Shown: piece after piece, positions 46,691-57,152 of the stretch | How the letters are laid out: each line of letters begins with the position of its first letter | Numbering within the stretch: position 1 is the first letter of the stretch | Assembly: GCA_018257865.1 (NCBI GenBank) | Contig: JAEUBA010000006.1 | Span: forward strand, 372,001-436,000 | Origin: Stereocaulon alpinum | Taxonomy: Eukaryota; Ascomycota; Lecanoromycetes; Lecanorales; Stereocaulaceae | Direction: 5' to 3' | Length of the DNA: 64,000 bases | Program-made: the position numbers and the translations under genes | Notes under the pieces: generated by a model | The model's input: only the letters and a program-made list of their open reading frames with translations | The model's database searches: none | Told to the model about the DNA's origin: nothing

Positions 46691-47354
46691 AGACTTGCTT
46701 TGCAATTGTTTTTGTTCTTCTATTTACATGGCGCTGGCTTAGGTTTGTACGATATCATCTGTTTGAGGGTCAATATACCAACTTTGCATTGGAGGCGACG
46801 AGATGGGTACCGGTTGATTCAATTTTGCAAGCGAGCATTTGGGATGGAGTTTTACCTTGTATCACATAGATCACTGTCACTACTTACATTTTGATGTCTG
46901 TCATCATTCGATGGAATCAATAGCTATTTTCTATTCCGATCGTGTTGCATCACCGCTTGCGTTGTTCACAATGACTGTCTTACCCGAGACAAAGCGTCAC
47001 AGGAGCACAACTCTGAGGAGTTGGCTATGCATATTTTATTACTCCGCTTTTGAGGATGGAGTTCACTGAACAGGAATGAGAAAACAACTACAGCATTGGT
47101 GAGTCTTTCCTGCATCAAGCGTTTCAGCAAGTGGAAAAGCGTTAATGAAGAATAACTAATTTATACGTCAACCAAGCTTAGCTATTTCTCCAAAGACTAC
47201 TATAAGTCACAACATAATGACACCGAAATTTCGCATGCTGTTAATTCGATGTATCTCTATGACTCACTAGCACCAACTCGCTTCTAAAAAATACACAAAA
47301 CAGCCAACACCCTCGACATGATTACTAACCCCCATCCCAAACACCATCGCCCTA
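46691..47354. other. Right edge of the island, no gene supported
   Basis: About 660 bp with no feature beyond short frames. Base composition changes sharply near 47330, where a GC-rich coding region on the minus strand begins. Confidence 0.4.
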
Positions 47355-47903
47355 CTAACGCCGATAAGGAGGCGGCGGTCCCCCATACCCACCATCCTCA
47401 TCCCTGCCGACATAACCCCCCCGCTCCGCCCTCCCCCACCGCCACAACTCCGCCCTCCCCTCTCTCTCCCCACCCGCACCACCCTGCTCCCTCACCCGTC
47501 CTTCAGACTCCTCCCGCGCCCGAATCTGCACACTCTCCCAACACCCATCCGCACAGAACGCGTCACTCCTCACAACAGGATTCGTATCCGTACACACACC
47601 CTTGATCTCGCCATCGAGATACTCCTCCAACTGTTCCAGCGCATCGAGAACGCGATTCCCGTTGCCGCTTCCGTGCCCGAAGAAGGATCTGTAGTCGGTT
47701 TTTAGTTGGGTTATGCGTTCGTTCGTGGTGTCGTCGGCGGTGTGGTGGGCGCGGATGGCTTTTCGGGTTGTGGATAGGTCGCGGGTTAGTTCGAGGAGTT
47801 GGGCGTGGGCGTCGATGCAGGTGGGGGAGTTGGTGCAGGTTTTTGGGGAGGGGGTTTTTTGTGTGTGGGCGCAGCGGTGGAGGAGGAGGTCGTAGCGGCA
47901 CAT
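47355..47903 (-). CDS. Small Cys-containing protein, function unknown
   Basis: A single frame of 182 residues from ATG 47903. The start MCRYDLLLHRCAHTQK and a following CTNSPTCIDAHAQLLEL carry spaced Cys and His that could bind a metal. Residues 45-110 look helical (RITQLKTDYRSFFGHG, VLDALEQLEEYLDG). A second Cys pair, in DAFCADGCWE, follows. The tail is Glu/Arg/Gly rich and low complexity. There is no signal peptide or membrane segment. The local DNA is far more GC-rich than the island beside it, as expected for a kept gene. I have a general impression of similar fungal proteins but no name. Confidence 0.55.
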   Translation of the reverse strand: MCRYDLLLHRCAHTQKTPSPKTCTNSPTCIDAHAQLLELTRDLSTTRKAIRAHHTADDTTNERITQLKTDYRSFFGHGSGNGNRVLDALEQLEEYLDGEIKGVCTDTNPVVRSDAFCADGCWESVQIRAREESEGRVREQGGAGGEREGRAELWRWGRAERGGYVGRDEDGGYGGPPPPYRR

Positions 47904-49358
47904 TTTGGTTTGCTTGTTTTCTTTCGCTTTGCTGGAAGAGGTTGAGAAGCGATGTCGTGGTGGGATGGTCGAGGGTTGGAGCGTCGTTGGAAGAAGGGAG
48001 ATGTGAATTGGTGCAGGTCAAATTTATGCCTTCACTCAATACGTGTTATGTCAAGTCCTACGCAGAAAAAGTGTCAAGTGAACTACGTGTTACCAAAATA
48101 ACATTATTGGAGTCATTTTTCGAAGAGTCAATCTTAGCTGTAGTACACATGTTCCGATCTACCAATACAAAGAACATATTGCCACTACAATCAATGGCAA
48201 GCTCTCCGCCAAGAAATTGTCACATGAATCTTGACTCGAGTGGATACATATATACTGCTCAATTTCATTCCATATTTAGTGTTATGAGATATGGGTACGA
48301 ACGTAGTGGCGACTGGGCGGCTGTTGTGACGATTTGCGTCTTAAATTTACAGGGCTTATGGTGCTACAAATAGAAAATAATAGTTTATGTTCCTCGTTAA
48401 CGATGAGAATAGAAGATTGGCCGAAATTATCTGTTGGAACTCGTACTACGAGTAGCATCTATATATAAATTATGCGATAATAATGATGAGCTTACATCGT
48501 AGAGACCGAGTATTGGGTATCACCATGCAAATACCACAATACTTTTGGCCTCAGGTACAGATGAGAAATGTGAATATTAGCTTATATGTGAACTTTGAGG
48601 CGTAACGCGGGTCCCTCTAGCCTCCTACTATAATATATCAAGATCGGTCACGTGGACTGTTTGTCCCCTTCTATATGCACATTGCCCCAAGATAACACTT
48701 CCCCCACGAACAAGTAATCTCTCGTCCAAATGCGTAAACACATTCGTAACTACAAGTCCTCAAACACATCCTCCATCACGGAAAGCGAATAGAGGAGCCT
48801 TATTAGCGGAGGAGACAGGGGTTTGTTAATGTAGATAGGAATTAGGAGATGCCTAGTGGTATTCGATTTCTGAGAAGGCTGGAGGAGGATTCCGATGGTA
48901 GGGTTGGCGGTGTAGGAAGGTAGTAAGGGTAAGCGGATGGATAGGGGGGATGAGAGGGAGGGGAATCGTCGTTCGGAAAAATTTCAGATCTGGTATTTGT
49001 GTCCAAAGCCACGTGGCCTGAGTGCTGTTACTGTGCATTTCGGACATCTGCTCTTTCTATGAACCTTTCCGGCGTGCGTGTCGTAATTCGCGAGCGCTGT
49101 CATAGTTGACTGCATGAATGTTCGCACAGGTATGTGGTTTGGATACATGCGTCGAAAACACTGGCCATACAGAGTCTTCGTGATTCATGATTGTGCAAAT
49201 GAGAGCTTTATTGTGTGCTTGACAATAGGAAGGAAACTTTCGAGATGGCTATCTCAGAAGTGGCAAAGAGAGGTATCGTTCATCAATTTGCTCAACACTC
49301 ATCAGCGAGCAAGAAATAGTCGCATTTCACTCCGGCCCTATATCAGGGCCGCTCGGTC
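47904..49358. other. AT-rich intergenic region
   Basis: About 1.45 kb. From about 48040 to 48650 the sequence is clearly AT-rich compared with both neighbours. No gene, tRNA or repeat array was recognised. Short frames near 47563-48039 are shadows of the GC-rich gene next door. Confidence 0.45.
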
Positions 49359-51488
49359 TTATCCATTGCGGATTTCAGAATCGTTCGTCCCTGAGTTCGC
49401 AGATCCCTGAAGGAGCGGTAGTAAGGTGGCATCAAGAATAGGGTCGCCATACTAAAAATCGGTCAAAAACGTCCATATTCCATTGAAATTGGTGCATACG
49501 TACCTTGTGTTGCAAGAGCTTGTTGACGAGGACAAGGGCATTAGTTCGATCTTTCGATTCAGAATTGTGGTCCGCAATTGTCCGTTTCAACAAAACAAGG
49601 GCTTCGCCGTCACGAATCGCCTTCCACACAGCCTCACCACACTCCCTAGAACTGGCCATGAGGGTCAATCCAAACCATCCCTCCGTCACGAGCGAAGGGT
49701 TCTCGGACTCTATAATCATCCAGACCACGGGAGCGGCGACGTTCTTGCCCAATTTCTCAGCTTGAGCTGTTATGTTAGTTGCAGTGTCGTGGTTGGCATC
49801 GGACCCTGGACTCTGAATGTGGATGGTCCGCCATATTTCAATCAAGATTCTGGCTAACTCCACCCTAGCGGCTAGATCTTTAGACGCTTCGAAGAGACAA
49901 AAGAGACGAGACAATTGGCCCGTGTTCGTGTCGTCAAAATGACGATCCGTTGAATAGCCATGAAGAAACAGGTAAATGTTGGGAATACAGCCCTTCAGAA
50001 GTAGTCTTATTAAACTTGCAGCCGCATGTTGTACTGTCGGCGGGGAATGTCGTGACCAGAGGCTAGCGATGATATCGATTGCCTCTGGTACTGAGCAGAT
50101 CGTTTCTCTGTTAGCCGCAGGCAAGCCAAGATTCTTGAGCAACCTGAGTGCTTCCCCAAGAACAGGTACATTTGCGGACGTCCTGAGGAGTCCGAGTAAT
50201 GGCTCGTGAATGTGAAGACTTTGGACCATCTGGGTGGAGGCCTCATCCGAAGAAGCAAGATTGCGGAGCACATAGCATGCGCAGAGCTGTCCGTCTGAGT
50301 CCCATGCCCGAAGCCATGAAACAAACACACCGACACAATCTGACGTGAGAGAGTATTGAATGGCGAATTTGGGCAACGCAGATATATCCCACATGACACC
50401 TAACAGGGACTGTCTCATCGCAGATAGTTGTTCTTCGCCCCCATGCTCAAGAGTGTCGAAACTTCTGGGGCCAAGTAAAAATGTCGAGTCTGACACAGTT
50501 TTTCGATCCTGCGTGTATGAGAAAACAATGAGGCGGATAATTCGGGATGTATCATCCTGAAGGATTGCAAGCTCCTGGAAACGCTCATGTTTCAGCAAGG
50601 CGACTATGGAATTCGATAAGGACAACTGATCCTCAATCTCTAGATCGCGTGTGAAGATGGCGTTGTAGATAATTGCGATTGAATTGTCAGGGCATATTTC
50701 CGGATCGACTACATATTGTCACATCAGGACCCTGATAAAACAGGTTTCAAGCTGGACTTACACTCGTCGATGGCAAATTCCAGCAACTGGCATATCCGAC
50801 TCAAAAGATCTTGATTGAGATCCTTGCGGTCAATTAAGGCTATCAAAGAGGGGAAAAGCTGGTGAGCTCTTGCAGCTTCTTGCGCTGGCTCTAACCAATA
50901 TGAGTAAACGGATAGGGCGATACAGAAAGGCTAGGATAGTGTATTTGATTTCGTACCAAAATCAAAACAGAGATTAAACAGGACTGCAATGGTCACATCC
51001 ACCTGTTCGTCAGTTCTGAGTTTCGCAATCACAAACGGAAGGTCAATCCAGGCAAGTACACGCTCTCGATTTGCGTCTGACAAACACTTCAGTGAACCAT
51101 AGCAAGATCTCGTTTCATGGGACGAACCAAGATCGGCACAACAATTTCCAATCAAGCGCAGCGCATCTGACGTCCATGCCGGCTCATTGTGCTCGCCCCT
51201 GTATCTGGGGCCAAGACACTTCAGATAGAATTCTAGAATGCCTGTCTCCCCGTAAGGAAGCCGCCACTTTTCAACCCGGCTTCCATCTGCAAGGATCTTG
51301 GTTGCAACGCTAAGGTCGATCTTCTCCAAATATAGTAATTGAAGGATATATTGCACGTTTCCCAGTGCTTCATGTGGATCGGCCCCTTCATCTTCGGCAT
51401 GCCCGAAATTGTAGCGCCAACCCTCGACACTAGAGCCAGCGTCTCTAATGCCTACGCTGTCGAAGTGTTCGATCAATGAGTCAAACAT
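49359..51488 (-). CDS. ARM-repeat SmgGDS-like (RAP1GDS1-type) protein
   Basis: Four exons on the minus strand: 51488-50957, 50890-50762, 50708-49504 and 49451-49359, joining to about 652 residues. The family are armadillo-repeat proteins that bind small GTPases and were first described as GDP-release factors. Repeat-like helices are visible throughout (LRLIGNCCADLGSSHETRS, QLCACYVLRNLASSDEAS, ALRLLKNLGLPAANRETIC, HAAASLIRLLLKG, TEGWFGLTLMASSRECG). Introns have GTACGA, GTAAGT and GTACGT donors and all keep frame; the last gives a short terminal exon (YGDPILDATLLPLLQG). The open frame runs on upstream of ATG 51488 for about 50 codons without another ATG, so the true start or a first exon may be missed. 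Divergent from DPM3 over 273 bp. The family call is from pattern memory. Confidence 0.77.
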
Positions 51489-51761
51489 AGATAAAACATG
51501 AAGGAGTTCACAGCCGCAAACCGTAGGGGGCAAAAAAGCACATGGAAGGCAGCCACGCCCGGCAAATCTCCGGCGACCGTTGCCAAGAGATGCAGGAACA
51601 TTCTGTTCTTGCTATTCTAGGACGTGTTTGACAACTTTCCTAACACTGAACAAATTGCAAGGACGAACAACACTTGATTGCTGCAGCCCTAGAGAGAGCA
51701 GAGCTACTAGAACTCATCTTCAGCCCCTTTCCTGAAACCTGTCGCCTAACAACCGCCTATT

Positions 51762-52180
51762 ATGACTCGTGCGCAACAGACCATTTCATTAGCATTGCTG
51801 GCTTCTTCAGTACGCCCCCAACGTCACTTCAGCTTCGTCAACGGCTATACTCGGTCAGAATCTTAACTGATTACTATCTTCAGCTCTACTTAGCCTGCTT
51901 CCTCCACATAATACCCTCCACCAAAATAGTACAGGACGAAGTCATACCAGTCGTACGCTTTCCCCTTCCCCTTCTTCATCGCCTCCTTCAAAATTACTAA
52001 AACTGACACCTCAAACAGGTCCCGTTCTGGGCGCTCGTATCATTCGGCTCCTATCTCCTCTTCAAGCTAGGCTGGGGCGTCTTCACGTTCAATGATGTAC
52101 CGGAAGCCTACAATGAGTTAATGGGTGAGATTGAAGTTGCGAGGAAGGAGTTGAAGGCCAAGGGAATTGATGTTGATTGA
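51762..52180 (+). CDS. DPM3: Dolichol-phosphate-mannose synthase subunit 3
   Basis: Three small exons, 51762-51809, 51884-51952 and 52019-52180, give 92 residues, the usual size for DPM3. This ER-membrane protein anchors and stabilises the catalytic DPM1 subunit that makes dolichol-phosphate mannose for N-glycans, O-mannose and GPI anchors. Two membrane segments are seen (ISLALLASSLYLACFL and FWALVSFGSYLLFKLGW). The soluble, conserved C-terminal part follows with GVFTFNDVPEAYNELMGEI. Introns use GTACGC donors and TTCAG/AACAG acceptors at codon borders. None of the exons would stand out alone, and the gene is easy to miss. Convergent with the OXLD1-type gene. Confidence 0.92.
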
Positions 52181-52570
52181 TGTTTCTATATACCCAGCTG
52201 GGGCGCTGTACAATATCGGGCTATGTATGAGATTAGTTGCAGATTGCAACAGCTCGACCGCAAGGCTTCCTCCATTGCCCTGGATTTCCAAGGCGCTTCA
52301 TCTAGCTGTATGCCTCTGATCTGACCACCACGTCATCTCTACTTCAGTGCGACGCCTTCTGTCGCCGCCTTCCGAGCTCCAACGCCAAAAGATTCAGCTA
52401 AGAACCTATGTGGCCTAATCTCACGACCTCCTGGTCAGCCCATCATTCACCCTGCAGCTCATACTCCGCCCATTGTAGCCTCTCACTCTGTTCTCTCCCT
52501 CTCCCTCAATCTCATCACCAACTCTACAACCCAACTCAAAGGCCAAACCTACTTCTCCATCCTGCCCACC
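52181..52570. other. Intergenic between convergent genes
   Basis: A gap of 390 bp that should hold the 3' UTRs of DPM3 and of the OXLD1-type gene. Nothing else was seen. Confidence 0.45.
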
Positions 52571-53296
52571 TCACGCCCTCTTCTCCTCCCTCTTAACATC
52601 CACCCTCCAACTCTCAATACTCCTCCCCTCATAGCTCCTCGGCGCCGCATCCTCCCCCCTCCTCTCCCTAATCCTCTTCTCCTGCTTCATAAACTCCCTA
52701 ATACCAACCGGAACCCCCTCAAACAGCGCATCCCCTCCCTCCTCCCCACCACCTACACTCTCCCCCTCCAACCCCGTCCCACCATCCACATCCCCAACAC
52801 CGTCGCCCTCATCTTCTACCCCCTCAGCCTCTCGAGCAAGGCTGTGCGCATGGCCTTTCCGCGCAGCAGCCCACCCCTCAACCTCCTCCCGATACGCATC
52901 CCAAACACAATTAACACACCCACTCATACAGCAATTATCCGGTTCGGGCGGACGTTCCAGTCCCCTCTGCGCCCTTTCCAAACCTCTAGCTGCAGGACTC
53001 GGTCCGGATATATCAGCACTTCTGCTGAAGAGGATTTTGGTGGGTGGGTTGTTTGTGGCGGCGGAGGAAGATTGCGGGGCGTTGGGGGGGAGGGAGGCGG
53101 GAATTGGTTTGGGCGCGGTAGGGGCGGGGGTCGTGGGGCTGGGGGTGGAGAGGAGGAGGGTGTAGTAGTCGTCGGCTGGGGTGGGTTGGTTGGAGGGGGA
53201 AGGGGTGGAGGTGGGGCGGTCTCGGAGGCGGAGGCGGGCGGAGAGGTGGAAGAGGCGGTAGGGGTTTAGGGGGAGGGGAGGACGGAGTGGTGGCAT
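52571..53296 (-). CDS. Oxidoreductase-like domain protein (OXLD1 type), probably mitochondrial
   Basis: A single exon of 241 residues from ATG 53296. The first 30 residues are rich in Arg, Leu and Pro with no acidic residues until Asp26, as in a mitochondrial presequence. A Pro/Ser/Thr-rich linker follows. The diagnostic Oxidored-like motif is RPPEPDNCCMSGCVNCVWD (Cys at about 122, 123, 126 and 129), then AYREEVEGW. A long Glu/Gly-rich stretch separates it from the conserved end with VPVGIREFMKQEKRIRERR. The family is small and its biochemistry poorly known; the four Cys suggest metal binding. The gene DNA has an extreme purine/pyrimidine strand bias. Confidence 0.85.
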   Translation of the reverse strand: MPPLRPPLPLNPYRLFHLSARLRLRDRPTSTPSPSNQPTPADDYYTLLLSTPSPTTPAPTAPKPIPASLPPNAPQSSSAATNNPPTKILFSRSADISGPSPAARGLERAQRGLERPPEPDNCCMSGCVNCVWDAYREEVEGWAAARKGHAHSLAREAEGVEDEGDGVGDVDGGTGLEGESVGGGEEGGDALFEGVPVGIREFMKQEKRIRERRGEDAAPRSYEGRSIESWRVDVKREEKRA

Positions 53297-53577
53297 TGTA
53301 GACTATTTGTCCGTAGCGGAGGGTAAAGACTATAGGAAAAGAGCCACGGCGGTTTGGACAATTGCATATGGTAGATGTGGGGAGATGGAGAGTTGCTGTT
53401 GACAGGAATGGGATTTTGGGTTTCTGTGACGTAGGACATCGATATTTCGAATAATGCAGCTACACGACTACAACTTAGTATCAGCGCTTGTAGAGTGCTA
53501 CTGTTATAACAAGATTTGTTAATTCGTCACTTTCGTTGCATTGGGCGTATAACAGCCACTTGACGTCCATGAACACC

Positions 53578-56553
53578 CTATCCCAAACCTTGCATCTCTT
53601 CATCTGGTATCCTGCTCTTTAGATACGTTAGTACCGCTCCTGTTCCCTTCTCTATGACATCCCTTCGCGGCACCCTAAATCTGTTTCCTCCTACTAACAA
53701 AGTGCGCAACCCTTCGGCGTCTAACAGGCCCAGCTTTGGTTCCAAATGACCAATCTCATTTCCGCTGACATCTAACACATGCAAGCCTCTGACAGCTTCG
53801 ACTTGCAGCTCTGCTATGCTGTTATTGTAAGCGATCAAAGAAGTTAGGGAGGGGAAAGTATCCCGCAGTCCAGTCAAAGATGTGAGCTGGTTGCGGGACA
53901 CGTTCAGCTCAGCTAGCTCAGGGGTTGAGAGACTGTCAAGCAATGGGAAGAAAGATGTTATGCCATTCGCAGATATATCAAGAGACTTGAGTCTCGGTAG
54001 TTCAAGGGACTCGGGAAGATAGCTGACTCCGGAGAGCTTGTTGTTGGAAATATCGAGAGAGGTTAGAGAAAGGCCAGTAACAGCTATGACCGGGGGTATA
54101 CACTGCAAAAGATTGTGATGCAGAAGGAGGGTCTTGATGTCGTTTTCTGCTGCCAAGGATTCTAAATCCGAACGCTCGATGGTTTCCAGGTTGGTGGAGG
54201 ACCGGTCCAGTACGCCACCGGTTTTGATGGGCCATAGTTTAGGTGCAGAAGTGGTGCTACCGGCTACTGGGTCGGACCCGTCAAAGCTGACCACATCTTC
54301 GTCACCAACATCGATGGATTCGGCAGGGAGGATGCGGCTTCGTAGCTCGCGTTTCATCTCATCAGTATCCATTCTCAGAAATCTGCGCTCTCTTAAAGGA
54401 TTGTTGGCAATTATCAATGCCGTCAAACTCTCCATAAGTCCACAACGTTCATCCACGCTCCTGATGTCATTTCTGCTGAAATCGACAGCCTTCAGTTTCT
54501 GCAACGAAGTAATGCCTTTGGGGAACGAGGATAGCTTGTTACCTCCTACGGTCAGAGTCATGAGCTCTCTCCAACTAGAGATATCGGGCAACATTGCAAG
54601 CCTGTTCTCGGTGACGTTGAGAGACTGCAATGCAGGAAGTTCAATGTCTCCGTTGACTGCAAGCGAGGTCAACGCATTGTTGGCAACATCCAAGATTCTT
54701 AGACGAGAAAGCCCATGGACGCTAGAGGGGAATAGTGGCCCGCTCAACCTGTTCCGTGCAGCGCTTAGCTCAGTCAGTGGTAGGCTGAGTAGACAGTCAA
54801 ATGGCAACAACGCCAACCGATTACCATCAATATGCAGGGCTCGGAGAGTGGTGATCTCGTCTATATTGCTGGGCAGAGCGGTGAGGGCATTGTTCCGGAC
54901 ATCGAGGATTTCCAAGTTCTTCATGCAAAGCTGAGAGCCTAACATGCCTTCGAGAATATTGTCGGCCAGTCGAAGTTCTCGAAGACAGTCTATCTGGCTG
55001 ATGATTTCCAGACAGTCGTTGTGAAGTCCGTTCTTGGATAGGTTCAATGTCGTCAGGCGTTCAAGCCTACGCAGGCCTATTGGAAGGGTTTTCAGGTGAT
55101 TTCCGTGGAAGTCAAGTGTCTCGAGGCCACCGAATAGCTTGCCCTCATAATCATCCTCTGCACTATGCGATGCTGCATTGTCGTCGGGGAATATCCTGTC
55201 TTCAAGACTTTCGATCTCGTTATCTGCAGCAATAAGCCGCACCAGATCAACACTTTCGTACCAGGCTCCGTCACCCGCTCCTGCGTTGTACATGTTCAGC
55301 ACTTCGCATGGAATCTCTGTGAGTCCAAGCGCCGCAATGTTGAGCCGGCCGTCGGTCCTAGCAGATGCTATCCGCTTACGCAAAAGCCCTTCATTGCTGC
55401 GTCCAATCTCAATCTCTGGGAAGTCCGCAGTGCTTGGCTTAGAAGTCGTAGAGCTTGTTGGGAAAGTTTTGCTGGCATCCCTTCTTGCTGCTTTAGCCTT
55501 GGCAATAGTTTCACGTAGAGCGGCTGAGGACTTCGGTGATTGCGTGGCACCCGATGTTTCTGGCTCAGTAGATTTAGAAAGGGTCTGAGCAGATCTCTTG
55601 GAAGATGATGAGGACTTCGAAGAAGTAGTCGCAGAGTCGCCCGAAAACGTAGACGAGACTTTTCTTTGGCCACGTATAGCGCTGTCTCTGGCAATACCAG
55701 CTGTATTTGGTACAGGCTGAGAAAATGCATCCTGGACAGATGGCCTAGGCTTGGATGGTCGTGCAGCTAATGTCTTGCTCCCGCTAACCTGCTTTAACGC
55801 CAGCTTTGGAACATTGTCCGTTGGGTTTCGAGTTAGGGTGCTATTGCTTGAATCTGAAGGCTTCGACTTCGACGGCGTAGAATCCACATTGCTGCGAAGT
55901 CTGGCATGAGAAGTACGGTGGGGCAGGCTCTTTGCAACATAAGAGCTGACGGCTCTTTTGCTGGGAGTCACGTTGGGGACCTGGTTGCCAGTAGATGGTA
56001 ATAGAGGCCGCTTAGTTGGAGATGCCGGCCTTGGAGTTGGGAAGCCGGATGGTAGAGGCGGATACTGGCCATGACTTGTGTTTGGTCGCGACCTGCTCAA
56101 AGATGATGTCGGGCGTGAGGAAGGTTGATAAGGGCTTTCCGATGTGAAGAAACTCGACTTTCGTCTTCGTGGAGATGGAGACGGTGGGATCTGAGACAGT
56201 GTTTCAATGGTACGGTCCGATAAGGAAGGCCTAGGTCTCCGACGTGGCGTGCTTGCTTTTGTTGAGGAATTGGCGCCGGTTTCCTTTGCATTGTCATCTA
56301 CTGAGCTCTTCTGTCCTGGCGATTCGAGATTTGCTTGATACGCGGCTTGCTCGACGGGTTCTGCCACGTGTGTGACAGATGCTGTACTTTTAGGGGTAGC
56401 TTGAGCTGCTTTCGTTGGTAATACCCGATCTGTAAAGGTCTGCCGGGCAGGTTTTGTTGCCGGTACTACCTTCTCAGACCCACGGGGAAGGGGAAGCCTA
56501 GACACTCGCGGTAGGCCAGATGGCTTGGGTAGGTGACTGAATGGTTGATCCAT
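53578..56553 (-). CDS. Leucine-rich-repeat protein, LRRC40-like
   Basis: A single exon of 991 residues from ATG 56553. Residues 1-370 are Ser/Pro/Arg rich and disordered, with many basic phosphosite-like patches (PSPSPRRRKSSFF). From about residue 385 a region with RIASARTDGRLNIAALGL, typical of the start of LRRC40-like proteins, leads into roughly 20 leucine-rich repeats to about residue 960 (examples: LETLDFHGNHLKTLP, LRILDVANNALTSL, LTSLDISNNKLSGV). The end matches the family in style (VLTYLKSRIPDEEMQ). The horseshoe fold is a protein-binding surface; partners are unknown. No signal peptide or membrane segment, so intracellular. Divergent from the coiled-coil protein gene. Confidence 0.85.
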   Translation of the reverse strand: MDQPFSHLPKPSGLPRVSRLPLPRGSEKVVPATKPARQTFTDRVLPTKAAQATPKSTASVTHVAEPVEQAAYQANLESPGQKSSVDDNAKETGANSSTKASTPRRRPRPSLSDRTIETLSQIPPSPSPRRRKSSFFTSESPYQPSSRPTSSLSRSRPNTSHGQYPPLPSGFPTPRPASPTKRPLLPSTGNQVPNVTPSKRAVSSYVAKSLPHRTSHARLRSNVDSTPSKSKPSDSSNSTLTRNPTDNVPKLALKQVSGSKTLAARPSKPRPSVQDAFSQPVPNTAGIARDSAIRGQRKVSSTFSGDSATTSSKSSSSSKRSAQTLSKSTEPETSGATQSPKSSAALRETIAKAKAARRDASKTFPTSSTTSKPSTADFPEIEIGRSNEGLLRKRIASARTDGRLNIAALGLTEIPCEVLNMYNAGAGDGAWYESVDLVRLIAADNEIESLEDRIFPDDNAASHSAEDDYEGKLFGGLETLDFHGNHLKTLPIGLRRLERLTTLNLSKNGLHNDCLEIISQIDCLRELRLADNILEGMLGSQLCMKNLEILDVRNNALTALPSNIDEITTLRALHIDGNRLALLPFDCLLSLPLTELSAARNRLSGPLFPSSVHGLSRLRILDVANNALTSLAVNGDIELPALQSLNVTENRLAMLPDISSWRELMTLTVGGNKLSSFPKGITSLQKLKAVDFSRNDIRSVDERCGLMESLTALIIANNPLRERRFLRMDTDEMKRELRSRILPAESIDVGDEDVVSFDGSDPVAGSTTSAPKLWPIKTGGVLDRSSTNLETIERSDLESLAAENDIKTLLLHHNLLQCIPPVIAVTGLSLTSLDISNNKLSGVSYLPESLELPRLKSLDISANGITSFFPLLDSLSTPELAELNVSRNQLTSLTGLRDTFPSLTSLIAYNNSIAELQVEAVRGLHVLDVSGNEIGHLEPKLGLLDAEGLRTLLVGGNRFRVPRRDVIEKGTGAVLTYLKSRIPDEEMQGLG

Positions 56554-57152
56554 CGTGTCCTAGATTCTGGATTCAGGGGGTCCACAGGCTCCTGGTGGGC
56601 ATCACACCACACATGCGCTATACTGCACAAGCTCCGATATCACGAGCATCGTGGGTGCTTTTCTTCACTTGTGAATGTATACACCGTCGTTATTTCCTAC
56701 CCTATATCTACCGATCTACAGAGTAATGTTGACTTTTGTGTGCAACAGCCGTTACCCCTGCAACCCACTAGTGGCTCCGGGTAGGCGCGGTCTAGCGCGG
56801 TCACCCGTGACACTGGCCCAGCCATCTTCGGGGTGATCATGCGGACAACCTTGCTGCAGAAGCAGACTTCCCAACCTCCTCGACATGCACCTTGCGCCAG
56901 CAGGAGAGCACTTCTCCTCTCGAATCCTTCCCTAAGGTTGCGCATACTATCATTCTCGCCGCATCTTCCTCTCGCTTTTATCGCTCTGCATTCGAACCCC
57001 GCACAGCCCGTCTTCGCAATCAATCGATAACCAATCCACGCCGCGTAGCCACGAACCCACAATCGCTTGTCAAACACCTTCCAGCTTCCTGACAAGAGTA
57101 CGCTTTGGCAATATCCCCCTAGATCCCTTATATACTCTATAGCGACGTGAAT
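56554..57152. promoter_or_regulatory. Divergent promoter region with small palindrome and direct repeat
   Basis: About 600 bp between two start codons. It contains the 10-bp palindrome CCACTAGTGG (about 56765-56774) and, just after, the direct repeat GCGCGGTC-TA-GCGCGGTC. Open frames here are not credible as genes. Regulatory use is inferred from position. Confidence 0.35.
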
